From: Novosphingobium sp. Fuku2-ISO-50
Lineage (GTDB): Bacteria > Pseudomonadota > Alphaproteobacteria > Sphingomonadales > Sphingomonadaceae
Direction of reading: 5' to 3'
DNA: 64,000 nucleotides
Assembly (NCBI RefSeq): GCF_001519055.1
Contig: NZ_KQ954294.1
Span: forward strand, 1 to 64,000
Part shown: positions 35,591-44,152 of the stretch, piece after piece
How the letters are laid out: every line of letters starts with the position of its first letter
Numbering within the stretch: position 1 is the first letter of the stretch
Made by a program: the position numbers and the translations under genes
The notes under the pieces: generated by a model
Databases searched by the model: none
What the model was told of the DNA's origin: nothing
What the model saw: the letters and a program-made list of their open reading frames with translations, nothing else

Positions 35591-37735
35591 ATGCCCAAGA
35601 TCCCTTACCGCCCGCTTGCCGCTCTCTCCGCCCTGCTCTGCGCCGCAGCGCCGATCACGCTGATGGCCGCGACCCCCGCGACGGCGACCGATGCCGAAGG
35701 CGCAGACTATCCGTTGCCCACGTTTGGCGGCTGGGGCGTAAACACTGCCGACATCGATCGCAGCGCGCGCCCGGGCGACGATTTCTTTGCCTATGTCAAC
35801 GGCAAGTGGGCGCACGCCGAAGTCATCCCCGATCGCTATGTCTATAGCGGCAATGTGCTCGCGCTGCGCGTCGGCTCGGAACACGCGGTCCGCGCGATCA
35901 TCGAAGATCTGGCCGCCGTGCCGCACCCGGACGGCAGCATCGAACAGCGCCTGGCCGACAGCTATCGCGCGTTTCTCGACCGGCCCGCGATCGACGCTGC
36001 CGGCATGGCGCCGGCGCAGCCCTTTCTCGATCGCATCCGCGCCGCCACGACCCGCGCGCAGCTCGCCGCGCTGATGGGCGAGCCGGGCATGCCCTCGCCG
36101 ATCGGCCTTGACGTCGACATCGATCCCAACGCCCCGACTGCCAATGCGGCATTTGCCTCGATCAGCCGGCTCGGCTTGCCCGATCGCGACTATTACCTCG
36201 GCGATACCGTGCGCAACATCGACTTGCGCACGAAATACAAGGCCATGCTGGCATTCCTGCTCGGCAAGGCGGGCTATGCCGATGCGGCGGCCACGGCCGA
36301 GCGCGTCTATGAATTCGAGCATCAGATCGCGCTCGTCAGTTGGGACCGGGGTCTGTCGCGCAACCCGCTGCTGACTACCAATGTGGTGCCGGTCGCAACG
36401 TTCGAAAGCTGGGGATCGGATTTCCCGCTGGCGCCGCTGGTCGAGGGCAGCGCGCTGGGCAAAGTGGCGTTTCTGATCGTCAGCGAAGTACCGCCCGATG
36501 CGGCCCATGCGGCTGCGCTCGACGTGTCTGCGGCGGATCTGGCCAGGCTCGGCGGGGGGATGCCCGCGCTGGCGAAACTGCTCGGCACGACCGATCCGGC
36601 GACGATCCGGGCATGGATGGCGGCGCACTTCCTGATCGCGCACGCCGCTGTCCTGCCCTCGGACATCGACGACGCCGCTTTCGCCTTTTACGGCAAGGCG
36701 CTGTCGGGCCAGGAACAGCAGCGCCCGCGCTGGCAACGCGCGGTCGGCACGGTCGAAGGCCAGATGGGCGAAGCAATCGGCAAGATCTATGTCGCGCGCA
36801 ATTTTCCGCCGTCGAGCAAGGCGGCAATGGAAAAGCTCGTGGCCAACTTGCGCGCGGCGATGGCGGCCAATCTGAAAGATCTCGCCTGGATGACCCCGGA
36901 AACGCGCGCAGCGGCACGAACCAAGCTCGACCAGTTCGGCGTGAAAATCGGCTATCCCGAAACGTTCAAGACCTATGACGGGCTCGTCATCCGGCCCGAC
37001 GCGCCGCTGGCCAATGCGATCGCTGCCGAACGCTGGCGCTGGCAGGATCGCTTGCGCGAACTGGCGGCAGGCGTCGACAGGACCAGGTGGCTGATGACGC
37101 CGCAGACGGTTAATGCCTATTACAATCCGACCTCGAACGAGATCGTGTTCCCCGCTGCCTATCTGCAACCGCCGTTTTTCAATCCCAAAGCCGACGATGC
37201 GGTCAATTACGGCGCAGTCGGCGCGACGATCGGCCACGAGATCGGCCATGGCTTCGACGATCAGGGATCGCGCTACGACGGCACCGGCCGCCTGCGCAAC
37301 TGGTGGACGCAAACCGATCGTCAGACGTTCGAGACGCTGACCGCCAGGCTGGTCGCGCAATACGACCGGCAATGCCCGTATGACGAGGGCAAGACCTGCC
37401 ACAACGGCAAGCTGACGCTGGGCGAAAACATCGGCGATCTCGGCGGACTGTCGATGGCGTATGAGGCCTATCACCTCTCGCTTCACGGCAAGCCTGCCAA
37501 AGTGATCGACGGGCTGACCGGGGACCAGCGCTTCTTCCTCGCTTATGCGCAGGCACACCGCTGGAAACTGCGCGAAGCCTTTGGCCGCCAATTGCTCAAG
37601 ACCGACCCGCATTCGCTGGCGATGGCGCGGGTCAACGCGGTGCTGCCCAACTTTGACCCATGGTACAAGGCCTTCGCCATCAAGCCCGGCGACAGGCTCT
37701 ACCTGCCGCCCGAAGAGCGCGTGCATATCTGGTAA
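35591..37735 (+). CDS. M13-family (PepO/neprilysin-like) zinc metallopeptidase
   Basis: A 714-residue secreted endopeptidase. A signal peptide covers about 1-32 (LAALSALLCAAAPITLMAAT...). The zinc motif HEIGH is at 549-553 in IGHEIGHGFDDQGSRYDG, the third ligand Glu612 lies in GENIGDLGG, and NAYYNPTSNEIVFPAAYLQP is the family's substrate-binding NAY/F stretch. The C-terminus ends in VHIW, as M13 enzymes typically end in a short aromatic motif. It stands alone with 85 bases before it. Confidence 0.93.
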   Translation: MPKIPYRPLAALSALLCAAAPITLMAATPATATDAEGADYPLPTFGGWGVNTADIDRSARPGDDFFAYVNGKWAHAEVIPDRYVYSGNVLALRVGSEHAVRAIIEDLAAVPHPDGSIEQRLADSYRAFLDRPAIDAAGMAPAQPFLDRIRAATTRAQLAALMGEPGMPSPIGLDVDIDPNAPTANAAFASISRLGLPDRDYYLGDTVRNIDLRTKYKAMLAFLLGKAGYADAAATAERVYEFEHQIALVSWDRGLSRNPLLTTNVVPVATFESWGSDFPLAPLVEGSALGKVAFLIVSEVPPDAAHAAALDVSAADLARLGGGMPALAKLLGTTDPATIRAWMAAHFLIAHAAVLPSDIDDAAFAFYGKALSGQEQQRPRWQRAVGTVEGQMGEAIGKIYVARNFPPSSKAAMEKLVANLRAAMAANLKDLAWMTPETRAAARTKLDQFGVKIGYPETFKTYDGLVIRPDAPLANAIAAERWRWQDRLRELAAGVDRTRWLMTPQTVNAYYNPTSNEIVFPAAYLQPPFFNPKADDAVNYGAVGATIGHEIGHGFDDQGSRYDGTGRLRNWWTQTDRQTFETLTARLVAQYDRQCPYDEGKTCHNGKLTLGENIGDLGGLSMAYEAYHLSLHGKPAKVIDGLTGDQRFFLAYAQAHRWKLREAFGRQLLKTDPHSLAMARVNAVLPNFDPWYKAFAIKPGDRLYLPPEERVHIW

Positions 37736-37801
37736 TGTAAACGATGACCGCAGCGCGCCAAGCCTTGACAGCTTGCTGCGCTGCGGCAATCCCACGCGTC
37801 T

Positions 37802-38617
37802 ATGGACAGCCTGAACCTTACCGCCGTCGTGCTCGGCATCGTCGAGGGACTTACCGAGTTTCTCCCCGTTTCCTCGACCGGCCATCTGGTGCTGGCAACC
37901 GATCTTTTCGGCTATGACCTGAAAGATTGGGAAGTCTTCAATATCGTCATCCAGCTGCCCGCGATCATGGCGGTCGTGGTGGTCTATTGGCGCACGTTCG
38001 TCGATGTTGCGCATGGGGCGCTGCGGCGTGAACGCGAATCGCTGCACTTCATCCGCAATGTGCTGATCGCGTTCATCCCTTCGGCGGTGCTCGGCGTCCT
38101 GCTCAAGAAAAAGATCGATCTCCTGCTCGAATCGCCAAGCGTGGTCGCGGTCGCGCTGATTGTCGGCGGCGTCGCGATCATTGTCATCGAACGGCTCGCG
38201 CGCCAACGCGCCTATGAGCCGGTCAGTGCGCTGCCGGTCCGGCGCTCGTTCCTGATCGGCGTGGTCCAGTGCATCGCGATGATCCCGGGCGTATCGCGCT
38301 CGGGCGCGACGATCATGGGCGCGCTTGCCATGGGCGAAAACCGCAAGACAGCCGCCGAATTCAGCTTTTTCCTTGCCGTACCGACGATGTTCGGCGCCAC
38401 GGCCAAGCAATTGTGGGACAATCGCCACGCTCTCGCCGCGCACAGCAGTCCGATCGGTTTTACCCAGATCGCGATCGGCTCGGTGGTTTCGTTCGTCGTC
38501 TCGCTCGTGGTGATTCGCCTGTTCATCGGCTATATCAGCCGCCACGGCTTCATCCCGTTTGCGATCTATCGCATCCTCGCCGGCAGCTTTGCGCTGTATT
38601 GGCTGCTGCGCGCATGA
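37802..38617 (+). CDS. uppP: Undecaprenyl-diphosphatase UppP (BacA)
   Basis: A 271-residue inner-membrane enzyme with about eight helices that recycles the lipid carrier of cell-wall and polysaccharide synthesis. Both signature regions are present: EGLTEFLPVSSTGHLVLATD and IPGVSRSGATIMGALAMG. It also confers bacitracin tolerance. The ppk2 gene follows 10 bases after its stop, so the two are probably co-transcribed. Confidence 0.95.
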   Translation: MDSLNLTAVVLGIVEGLTEFLPVSSTGHLVLATDLFGYDLKDWEVFNIVIQLPAIMAVVVVYWRTFVDVAHGALRRERESLHFIRNVLIAFIPSAVLGVLLKKKIDLLLESPSVVAVALIVGGVAIIVIERLARQRAYEPVSALPVRRSFLIGVVQCIAMIPGVSRSGATIMGALAMGENRKTAAEFSFFLAVPTMFGATAKQLWDNRHALAAHSSPIGFTQIAIGSVVSFVVSLVVIRLFIGYISRHGFIPFAIYRILAGSFALYWLLRA

Positions 38618-38627
38618 GTGCGGTTTG

Positions 38628-39437
38628 ATGCCCCATTCTTCAGACAAATTGGGCCACAAGCAGTACGCCGCGCTGCTTGAACCCTTGCAGGAGGAGCTGA
38701 GCATCGCGGCACGCTGGGCGGCCAAGACCGGCGCGCGCGTGCTCGTGCTGTTCGAGGGGCGCGACACTGCGGGCAAGACCGGGGTGATCCACGCCATTTC
38801 GGAAAAGCTGAACCCGCGGCAGGTGCGTACCATCGCGCTGGACAAGCCTGCGCCGCGCGAACAGGGGCAATGGTATTTTCAGCGCTACATCGCGCATTTG
38901 CCCACTGCCGGCGAAATCGTGCTGTTCGACCGCAGTTGGTACAACCGCGCCGGCGTCGAGGCGGTCATGGGCTTTGCCGACGAGGATCAGGTGCGCAGCT
39001 TTCTGGCGCAGGCGCCGGTGTTCGAGCGCCTGCTGGTCGATGACGGCGTGCTCGTGTTCAAATACTGGCTGTGCTGCGATCAGGCCGAGCAGGAAAAGCG
39101 CTTTGCCGAGCGCCGCGATGATCCGTTCAAGCGGTGGAAGCTGTCCTCGATCGATATCGCCGCGCGCAAGCACTACGATGACTATACCCGCGCCCGCGAG
39201 ACAATGCTCGCCGCCACGCATACCCCTCACGCGCCCTGGACGCTGGTCGATTTCAACGATCAGAAGCGCGGGCGGCTGACGCTGATTCGCAACTTGCTCG
39301 ATCGCCTGCCCGACACCCGGGTCGATGTCCCGCCGCTCGACCTGCCCGCGCTGCGCCACAGCCCGAGCCACGAACGCTATGGCCTGATCGACCCGTTACC
39401 GCCGTTTGGCGGCGCGATTGCGAGCGACGAAGGCTAG
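38628..39437 (+). CDS. ppk2: Polyphosphate kinase 2 family protein
   Basis: A 269-residue PPK2, class I-like. Walker A is GRDTAGKTG (about 44-52), the Walker B/lid region is VLFDRSWYNRAGVEAVMGF, and the basic lid follows (QEKRFAERRDDPFKRWKLS). PPK2 uses polyphosphate to phosphorylate nucleotides, or the reverse. The Walker A has Gly-Lys-Thr where many members have Gly-Lys-Gly. The start at ATG 38628 matches the family N-terminus. It lies downstream of uppP, whose product releases phosphate outside the inner membrane. Confidence 0.92.
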   Translation: MPHSSDKLGHKQYAALLEPLQEELSIAARWAAKTGARVLVLFEGRDTAGKTGVIHAISEKLNPRQVRTIALDKPAPREQGQWYFQRYIAHLPTAGEIVLFDRSWYNRAGVEAVMGFADEDQVRSFLAQAPVFERLLVDDGVLVFKYWLCCDQAEQEKRFAERRDDPFKRWKLSSIDIAARKHYDDYTRARETMLAATHTPHAPWTLVDFNDQKRGRLTLIRNLLDRLPDTRVDVPPLDLPALRHSPSHERYGLIDPLPPFGGAIASDEG

Positions 39438-39513
39438 CGCAGGCTTGACATCGGGGCGATTCTGCCGCAACGCGCGGCCCCTGTAGAGCAGCTTGGTGTT
39501 GCGCGAGAGGCAG

Positions 39514-39541
39514 GGGCGGCAAAAGGCCGCCCGTTCTTTTT
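39514..39541 (+). terminator. Terminator between ppk2 and rpmG
   Basis: GGGCGGC (39514-39520), loop AAAAG, GCCGCCC (39526-39532), then GTTCTTTTT. A textbook rho-independent terminator for the uppP-ppk2 transcript; rpmG must have its own promoter, downstream of or overlapping this. Confidence 0.8.
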
Positions 39542-39583
39542 GCAAGACGCCGATCTCAGGACATAAGGTTTCAGGATAGAGTC

Positions 39584-39751
39584 ATGGCCAAGCCTACCAC
39601 CGTCAAGATCCGCCTGGTCTCGACCGCCAACACCGGTTTCTTCTATGTGACCAAGAAGAACCCGCGCAATTCCACCGAGAAGTTCAGCTTCCGCAAGTAC
39701 GACCCGGTGGCGCGCAAGCACGTCGAGTTCAAGGAAGCCAAGATCAAGTAA
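39584..39751 (+). CDS. rpmG: 50S ribosomal protein L33
   Basis: A 55-residue protein starting [20 protein letters not shown] and ending EFKEAKIK, the full length of alphaproteobacterial L33 without the zinc-binding cysteines of the C+ paralogue. AGGAT lies a few bases upstream of the ATG. Confidence 0.96.
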   Translation: MAKPTTVKIRLVSTANTGFFYVTKKNPRNSTEKFSFRKYDPVARKHVEFKEAKIK

Positions 39752-39803
39752 GGCGATTGCGGGTTCACGCCGGGTTCAATGACCAGTTGCTAGCGCACAG
39801 GCC

Positions 39804-40520
39804 ATGACCCGCACCACGAACCGCAGCCTTGCGCGACGCGCTTTCAGCGCCGTTGCTTCAGCAGCCCTCGTCGCCGGCGCGACGGGGGTGTTTGCTTTGA
39901 CGCCCCCCGCCGCCGCGCAGGCAAATAAGATTGCCGCGCAGGCAAACAAAGCTGCCGCGCAGGCCGATACGGCAGGCGACATCGCCCAGGCGGTCGCCGC
40001 CTTGCGCGCGATCGGCACGATGCGCGCCGATTTCATCCAGACCGACGCCAATGGGGGACGCCTGACCGGCACGTTGACGATGAAGCGTCCGGGCAAGATC
40101 CGCTTTCAGTATCAGCCCGGCGTGCCGCTGCTGATCGTGTCGGACGGCGCTTCGCTGACGATGATCGATTATGAAGTGCGTCAGGTGCAGCGCTGGCCGA
40201 TTCGCAACAGCCCGCTGGGCGCGCTGCTCGATCCCGACAAGGACGTCGTGCGCTTTGCCCGGCTCAACCCGACCGGGCGGCCCGACCTGATCAGCATGGC
40301 GGTGCGCGATCCCGGCCATCCCGAATATGGCACGCTGACTCTGCTGATGCTGCGCAAGCCATCCGCGCCGGGCGGGCTCGAACTCGATTCGTGGATCGCC
40401 ACCGATGCGCAATCGCGGCGCACCATGGTCCGCCTGATCAACCCGCAATACGGCGTCGCAGTCGGCGATTCGATGTTCCGCTGGACCGACCCGCGCCAAC
40501 AGAGCCACCGCGCCGGCTGA
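39804..40520 (+). CDS. lolA: LolA-family outer-membrane lipoprotein carrier-like protein
   Basis: A 238-residue periplasmic protein. The signal peptide covers about 1-38, then comes a low-complexity linker with repeated AAQANK units (three copies). The LolA fold starts near 58: AVAALRAIGTMRADFIQTDA, LTGTLTMKRPGKIRFQYQPG, and LLIVSDGASLTMIDYEVRQV. LolA shuttles lipoproteins from LolCDE to LolB. Bacteria of this group often have LolA-like paralogues of uncertain role, so the symbol is tentative. Confidence 0.82.
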   Translation: MTRTTNRSLARRAFSAVASAALVAGATGVFALTPPAAAQANKIAAQANKAAAQADTAGDIAQAVAALRAIGTMRADFIQTDANGGRLTGTLTMKRPGKIRFQYQPGVPLLIVSDGASLTMIDYEVRQVQRWPIRNSPLGALLDPDKDVVRFARLNPTGRPDLISMAVRDPGHPEYGTLTLLMLRKPSAPGGLELDSWIATDAQSRRTMVRLINPQYGVAVGDSMFRWTDPRQQSHRAG

Positions 40521-40815
40521 ACCCCGGCAAACGCGGGAGGATGTGTTGATGCAACCTTGCGAAACCCCTGCGACAATCTGCCGATTTCCTGCACGCCCCG
40601 TTCATCGGGGAGAAAGCGAGACCGGGGTAGAACGGTTTCAGCAAGACGGTCCAAGCGGGTTCCCCCCTGTTGCCCGCTACAGCCCCCCGGGTCGTCTTGT
40701 CACAGCGTGACGAACGCAGCTGGAACCCTCGCCCCATACCGCCCCCCTTGGGGCGGGGGTTTTCCACTCTCTCACCTCAAGGCCAGACTCGCGGACTGAA
40801 AAGCCGCCGGTCTGG
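40521..40815. other. Intergenic stretch upstream of the repeat and xthA
   Basis: About 295 bases between lolA-like and the dispersed repeat. Weak minus-strand frames exist but have no family-like sequence. It contains several GC-rich inverted segments (for example CCCCGTTCATCGGGG at 40604-40618) and a terminator-like hairpin. It could be an untranslated leader or encode a structured RNA on either strand; I cannot identify one. Confidence 0.4.
40739..40763 (+). terminator. Terminator-like hairpin downstream of lolA
   Basis: CCGCCCC (40739-40745), loop CCTT, GGGGCGG (40750-40756), then GGGTTTT. It could end the lolA transcript 220 bases past the stop, or that of an RNA gene in this gap. Confidence 0.6.
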
Positions 40816-40981
40816 CTTTTTTGCGCGATGCGCGTTTTTGAAGTCGCATCGCTTTTTGCAAAAAACCGGTTCCCACCCTTCGGCTTCGCTCAGGGCATGC
40901 TTTTTTGCGCGATGCGCGTTTCTTGAGGTCGCATCGCTTTTTGCAAAAAACCGGTTCCCACTTTTTTGCGCGATGCTCTAG
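40816..40981 (+). repeat. Composite dispersed repeat, copy 2
   Basis: Same parts as 14660-14778 in inverted orientation and a fuller form: two AAACCGGTT-containing modules (core GCAAAAAACCGGTTCCCAC), two GCGCGATGCG modules, and CCCTTCGGCTTCGCTCAGGG between them. The end CACTTTTTTGCGCGATGCTC is followed by TA and lies 11 bases upstream of the xthA start codon, the same spacing as copy 1 to rnd. Confidence 0.8.
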
Positions 40982-40991
40982 ACCTCCCACG

Positions 40992-41792
40992 ATGATCACG
41001 ATCGCCACCTGGAATATCAATTCGGTCCGCCTGCGCATTGACCAGGTCGAACGATTCCTGACTCAAGAGCAGCCCGATGTGCTGTGCCTGCAGGAAATCA
41101 AATGCACCGAGAGCTTGTTTCCGCGCGAAATGTTCGAGCGGCTGAGCTATGGTCACATCGCCGTTCACGGGCAAAAGGGCTATCACGGCGTCGCCACGGT
41201 CAGCCGCCTGCCGTTCGCCGAAACCGCGCGGCACGACTGGCAGGCCAATGGTGAAGCGCGCCATGTCGGCGTCGAGCTGACCGGACAGGGCCTGTTCCTC
41301 GAAAACGTCTATATCCCCGCAGGCGGCGACATTCCCGACCGCGAGGCCAACCCGAAATTCGGGCAAAAGCTCGATTTCCTCGCCCGCATGACACAATGGT
41401 CCAAAGATCTGGGATCGAAAGATGGGGGCCGCCCGACGCTGCTGGTCGGCGATTTCAACATCGCCCCGCTCGAATCCGACGTTTACAATCACAAGGCGCT
41501 GCTCAAAGTCGTCTCGCATACGCCGCTGGAGGTCGAAACGCTGAACGGACTGGCGGCGGCGCACGGCTGGGTCGACCTTGGGCGCAAACATATCCCGGCG
41601 CCCGAGCGCAACTATTCCTGGTGGTCCTACCGCTCGTTCTGGCGCGACAAGGATCAGGGTCGGCGGCTTGATCACATGTGGGCCTCGCCCGATCTTGCCG
41701 AACGCTCGCGCGAACACCGGCTGATCGAGGAAACCCGCCGCTGGGATCAGCCGTCGGACCATATCCCGCTGATGACCCGGTTCGCCGCATGA
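40992..41792 (+). CDS. xthA: Exodeoxyribonuclease III
   Basis: A 266-residue Mg-dependent AP endonuclease and 3'-5' exonuclease for base excision repair. Landmarks: TWNINSVRLR at the start, LQEIK with the metal-binding Glu (about 34), NVYIPAGGD, VGDFNIAP with the catalytic Asp-Asn pair, and QPSDHIPL with the catalytic Asp-His at the C-terminus. ATG 40992 is the family start; the frame upstream runs into repeat DNA. Its TGA overlaps the ribA ATG. Confidence 0.95.
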   Translation: MITIATWNINSVRLRIDQVERFLTQEQPDVLCLQEIKCTESLFPREMFERLSYGHIAVHGQKGYHGVATVSRLPFAETARHDWQANGEARHVGVELTGQGLFLENVYIPAGGDIPDREANPKFGQKLDFLARMTQWSKDLGSKDGGRPTLLVGDFNIAPLESDVYNHKALLKVVSHTPLEVETLNGLAAAHGWVDLGRKHIPAPERNYSWWSYRSFWRDKDQGRRLDHMWASPDLAERSREHRLIEETRRWDQPSDHIPLMTRFAA

Positions 41793-42886
41793 CCGACACA
41801 CCGCCAGACAGCAGCCGCCTTGTCGCCCGCGCGCTCGACGCGCTGCGCCATGGCTGGGCGATCCGCCTTAAACCCGATCATGCGCCCGATGAGGGTGATG
41901 ACGGCGCGCTCGATCTGCTGCCGGCGGAAACCGGCTATGCCCAGCCCGGCCTCTATGCCGCGCGCATGCTGATTTCGGCGGCGCGCGCCGCGACGCTGAA
42001 ACTGGGCAACAGCCGCGAATACGATCCTGCCGCGCCGGTCATGATCCGCGCCGCCGAACCGTTCAGCCTGAATGCTGCGCGCGAACTGGCCGATCCGGCG
42101 CGCGATCTCGACAGCCCCTTGCGCGGGCCGTTCCGCGCCGATCCCCTGCCCGATGCGGATGTCGCGCGCACGGCGATGGAACTGGCGCGGCTTGCCGGGA
42201 TCCTCCCCGCCTTTTTGATTGCGACCGGCAGCGATGTTGCCGTGACCGTTACCCCGGCCGATCTTGCCGCCTTTCGCGATCCCACCGCGCTGTCGATCCA
42301 GACGCGCGCCAGATTGCCCGTGGCGGCAGCCGAAGACGCCGAAATCGTTGCCTTTCGCGCGCGTGACGACTTGCGCGAACATGTCGCGCTGATCATCGGC
42401 ACGCAAGATCACGACCGCGTGCCGCTGGTGCGCCTGCACAGCGAATGCCTGACCGGCGACATCCTCGGCAGCCTGAAATGCGATTGCGGCCCGCAACTGG
42501 ATGCCGCGCTCCACGCCATGGCCGACGAAGCGGCGCAAGGCGGCTGGGGCGTGCTGCTCTATCTGCGGCAGGAAGGGCGCGGCATCGGCCTGATCAACAA
42601 GCTGCGCGCCTATCAGTTGCAGGATCAGGGATTCGACACGGTCGATGCCAACGAACGGCTCGGCCTGCCCAACGAATCGCGCGATTTTCCGGTGGCGGCG
42701 CGGATGCTCGACCTCTTGGCCGTGCCCGCGATCCGGCTGATGACCAACAACCCGGCCAAAGTCGAAGCGCTGCGCGCCGTCGGAGTCGATGTGATCGAAC
42801 GCGTGCCGCACCAATTGCCGTCAAACCCGCACAATCACCGCTACCTCGAAACCAAGCGCGACCGATCGGGCCATCTGCTCGGCTGA
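41789..42886 (+). CDS. ribA: GTP cyclohydrolase II with N-terminal extension
   Basis: RibA opens GTP to start riboflavin synthesis. The catalytic domain is residues 190-365: HSECLTGDILGSLKCDCGPQ with the three zinc cysteines, LYLRQEGRGIGLINKLRAYQ with the catalytic Arg, and LMTNNPAKVEAL. Family enzymes such as E. coli RibA are about 196 residues; this one carries 180 extra residues (AARALDALRHGWAI... to QTRARLPVAAAED), a domain shared by many alphaproteobacterial RibA proteins, distantly like the RibB half of RibBA but without its catalytic motifs as far as I can see. It overlaps xthA by 4 bases (ATGA). Confidence 0.9.
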   Translation: MTDTPPDSSRLVARALDALRHGWAIRLKPDHAPDEGDDGALDLLPAETGYAQPGLYAARMLISAARAATLKLGNSREYDPAAPVMIRAAEPFSLNAARELADPARDLDSPLRGPFRADPLPDADVARTAMELARLAGILPAFLIATGSDVAVTVTPADLAAFRDPTALSIQTRARLPVAAAEDAEIVAFRARDDLREHVALIIGTQDHDRVPLVRLHSECLTGDILGSLKCDCGPQLDAALHAMADEAAQGGWGVLLYLRQEGRGIGLINKLRAYQLQDQGFDTVDANERLGLPNESRDFPVAARMLDLLAVPAIRLMTNNPAKVEALRAVGVDVIERVPHQLPSNPHNHRYLETKRDRSGHLLG

Positions 42887-42889
42887 GAG

Positions 42890-43828
42890 TCAGCGCTTTT
42901 CGAAGCGGCGAATCCCCGTGCCGATAGTGTTGGCGCCCAGCCGGATCGCATCGCCCGACCAGTCGACCACAAACGCCGTGTCGTATTTCGCGCCCGGTGC
43001 CAGCCGCGCGACATTGCCCTCGATGGTCAGCCCGGCGGCGCTGTGCGCATGGCCTTCGGGGGCGTTGGAAATGAACGTGGTGCGGTTTTCCTTGTCGGGG
43101 CCGTCGACGAACCAGTTGCCCCGGATCACCCCGGTCGCGCCGGTCGACAGATCGATCATGTAATTGGTCGCGTGGCCCGCCGAATCGTCAAAGCTGCAAT
43201 CGGTAACCTCGATGCGCCCGGCCCGGCTTTTGACATAGTGCCCGCCGCGCCCGGCCTCGAAACGGCTGTTGCGGATAGTCACGCTTTCATAGCCGCCGAT
43301 ATAGATCCCGTGCGCGCATGACAGCCCCCGGTCGCAGCGCCCCAGCCGCGAAAAGGTCGAATGCTCGATCAACACGCTGCCCGCCGGATCATCGGCGGAC
43401 AAAATGCCTTCCTCGCTGTCGCGAAACCAGTCCTGCCGCGCCACCAGATTGCCGTGTTCGAGCCGGATGCCCGCGCCATTGCCATCGGACACGCGCTGAT
43501 TCTGGAAAATGATTCCTTCGACGCGCGCCTGCCGCCCGCGCACGACCAGCGCCGCCTTGCCCTCGCAGATCGCGCCGTCGAATGTCACTTGTCCGGGAAC
43601 GGTCGCCAGAAACGCGACATCGCCCTTGGTCTGTACCGCGCAATCGCGATAGAGGCCCGGCGCGATCATGATCGTGCCGCGCCGATCGCCGATTGCGTCG
43701 ACCGCCGCCTGCAACGCGGCAAAGCGCTGCCCGGTCTCGGCGATCATATAGGGCGCGCGCGGCGCATCGGCCAAGACAGGCCCGGATAGCGCCGTAAACG
43801 CGACGGCAAGAAGGGCGAGACGCTTCAT
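42890..43828 (-). CDS. Secreted right-handed parallel beta-helix protein
   Basis: A 312-residue protein with a signal peptide (LLAVAFTALSGPVLADA, cleavage near 21). The rest shows repeated short beta-strand turns typical of pectate-lyase-like folds: RVEGIIFQN, VLIEHSTFSRLGRCDRG, SVTIRNSRFEA, RIEVTDCSFDDSAG, GVIRGNWFVDG. An N-terminal FAALQAAVDAIGDRRGTIMI resembles the capping region of such proteins. Catalytic residues for polysaccharide cleavage cannot be assigned. Possibly a cell-surface carbohydrate-active or binding protein. Confidence 0.75.
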   Translation of the reverse strand: MKRLALLAVAFTALSGPVLADAPRAPYMIAETGQRFAALQAAVDAIGDRRGTIMIAPGLYRDCAVQTKGDVAFLATVPGQVTFDGAICEGKAALVVRGRQARVEGIIFQNQRVSDGNGAGIRLEHGNLVARQDWFRDSEEGILSADDPAGSVLIEHSTFSRLGRCDRGLSCAHGIYIGGYESVTIRNSRFEAGRGGHYVKSRAGRIEVTDCSFDDSAGHATNYMIDLSTGATGVIRGNWFVDGPDKENRTTFISNAPEGHAHSAAGLTIEGNVARLAPGAKYDTAFVVDWSGDAIRLGANTIGTGIRRFEKR

Positions 43829-43903
43829 GAACCAGGCTCCTATCGGTCAGGTCCGCTTGTGCCCCACTTGAGCCACCCTGTCGACGCAGGCCGACGACCT
43901 GTC

Positions 43904-44152
43904 TCATTCCCGGCCATTGCGCCATTTCCACCCGCCGCGAGTCTTTTTCGCGATCAGCGGCATGGCCGGCAGATTGATCCCGATTACCGCGATGGCGAGA
44001 TAGCCCTGATGCGCGGGGGCAAGCGCAAAGACCAGCGCCATCGAGACGCCGACGAGCCCCGCGATCAGCGCCCAGCCCTGCCAGGCAATCGGCAATCCCG
44101 CGCCATAGCCAAAGCGTTTGGGCGCAAACCATGCGCCGTCGTCTTCTGTCAT
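43904..44152 (-). CDS. Small two-helix membrane protein, unknown function (82 aa)
   Basis: Starts MTEDDGAWFAPKRFGYGAGL, with two membrane helices (about 24-44 and 50-68) and a basic C-terminus. The ATG overlaps the recQ stop by 4 bases, so it is translated from the recQ message. The N-terminal AWFAPKRFGYGAGLP motif looks conserved-like in this group, but I know no function. Confidence 0.7.
   Translation of the reverse strand: MTEDDGAWFAPKRFGYGAGLPIAWQGWALIAGLVGVSMALVFALAPAHQGYLAIAVIGINLPAMPLIAKKTRGGWKWRNGRE

Noticed and set aside
35429..38845. 1138-codon minus-strand frame opposite the M13 peptidase and uppP
   Set aside because: Antisense shadow of two confidently identified genes.
40438..40767. 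109-codon minus-strand frame downstream of lolA
   Set aside because: Overlaps the end of lolA in antisense and has no recognisable sequence; hairpins suggest non-coding.
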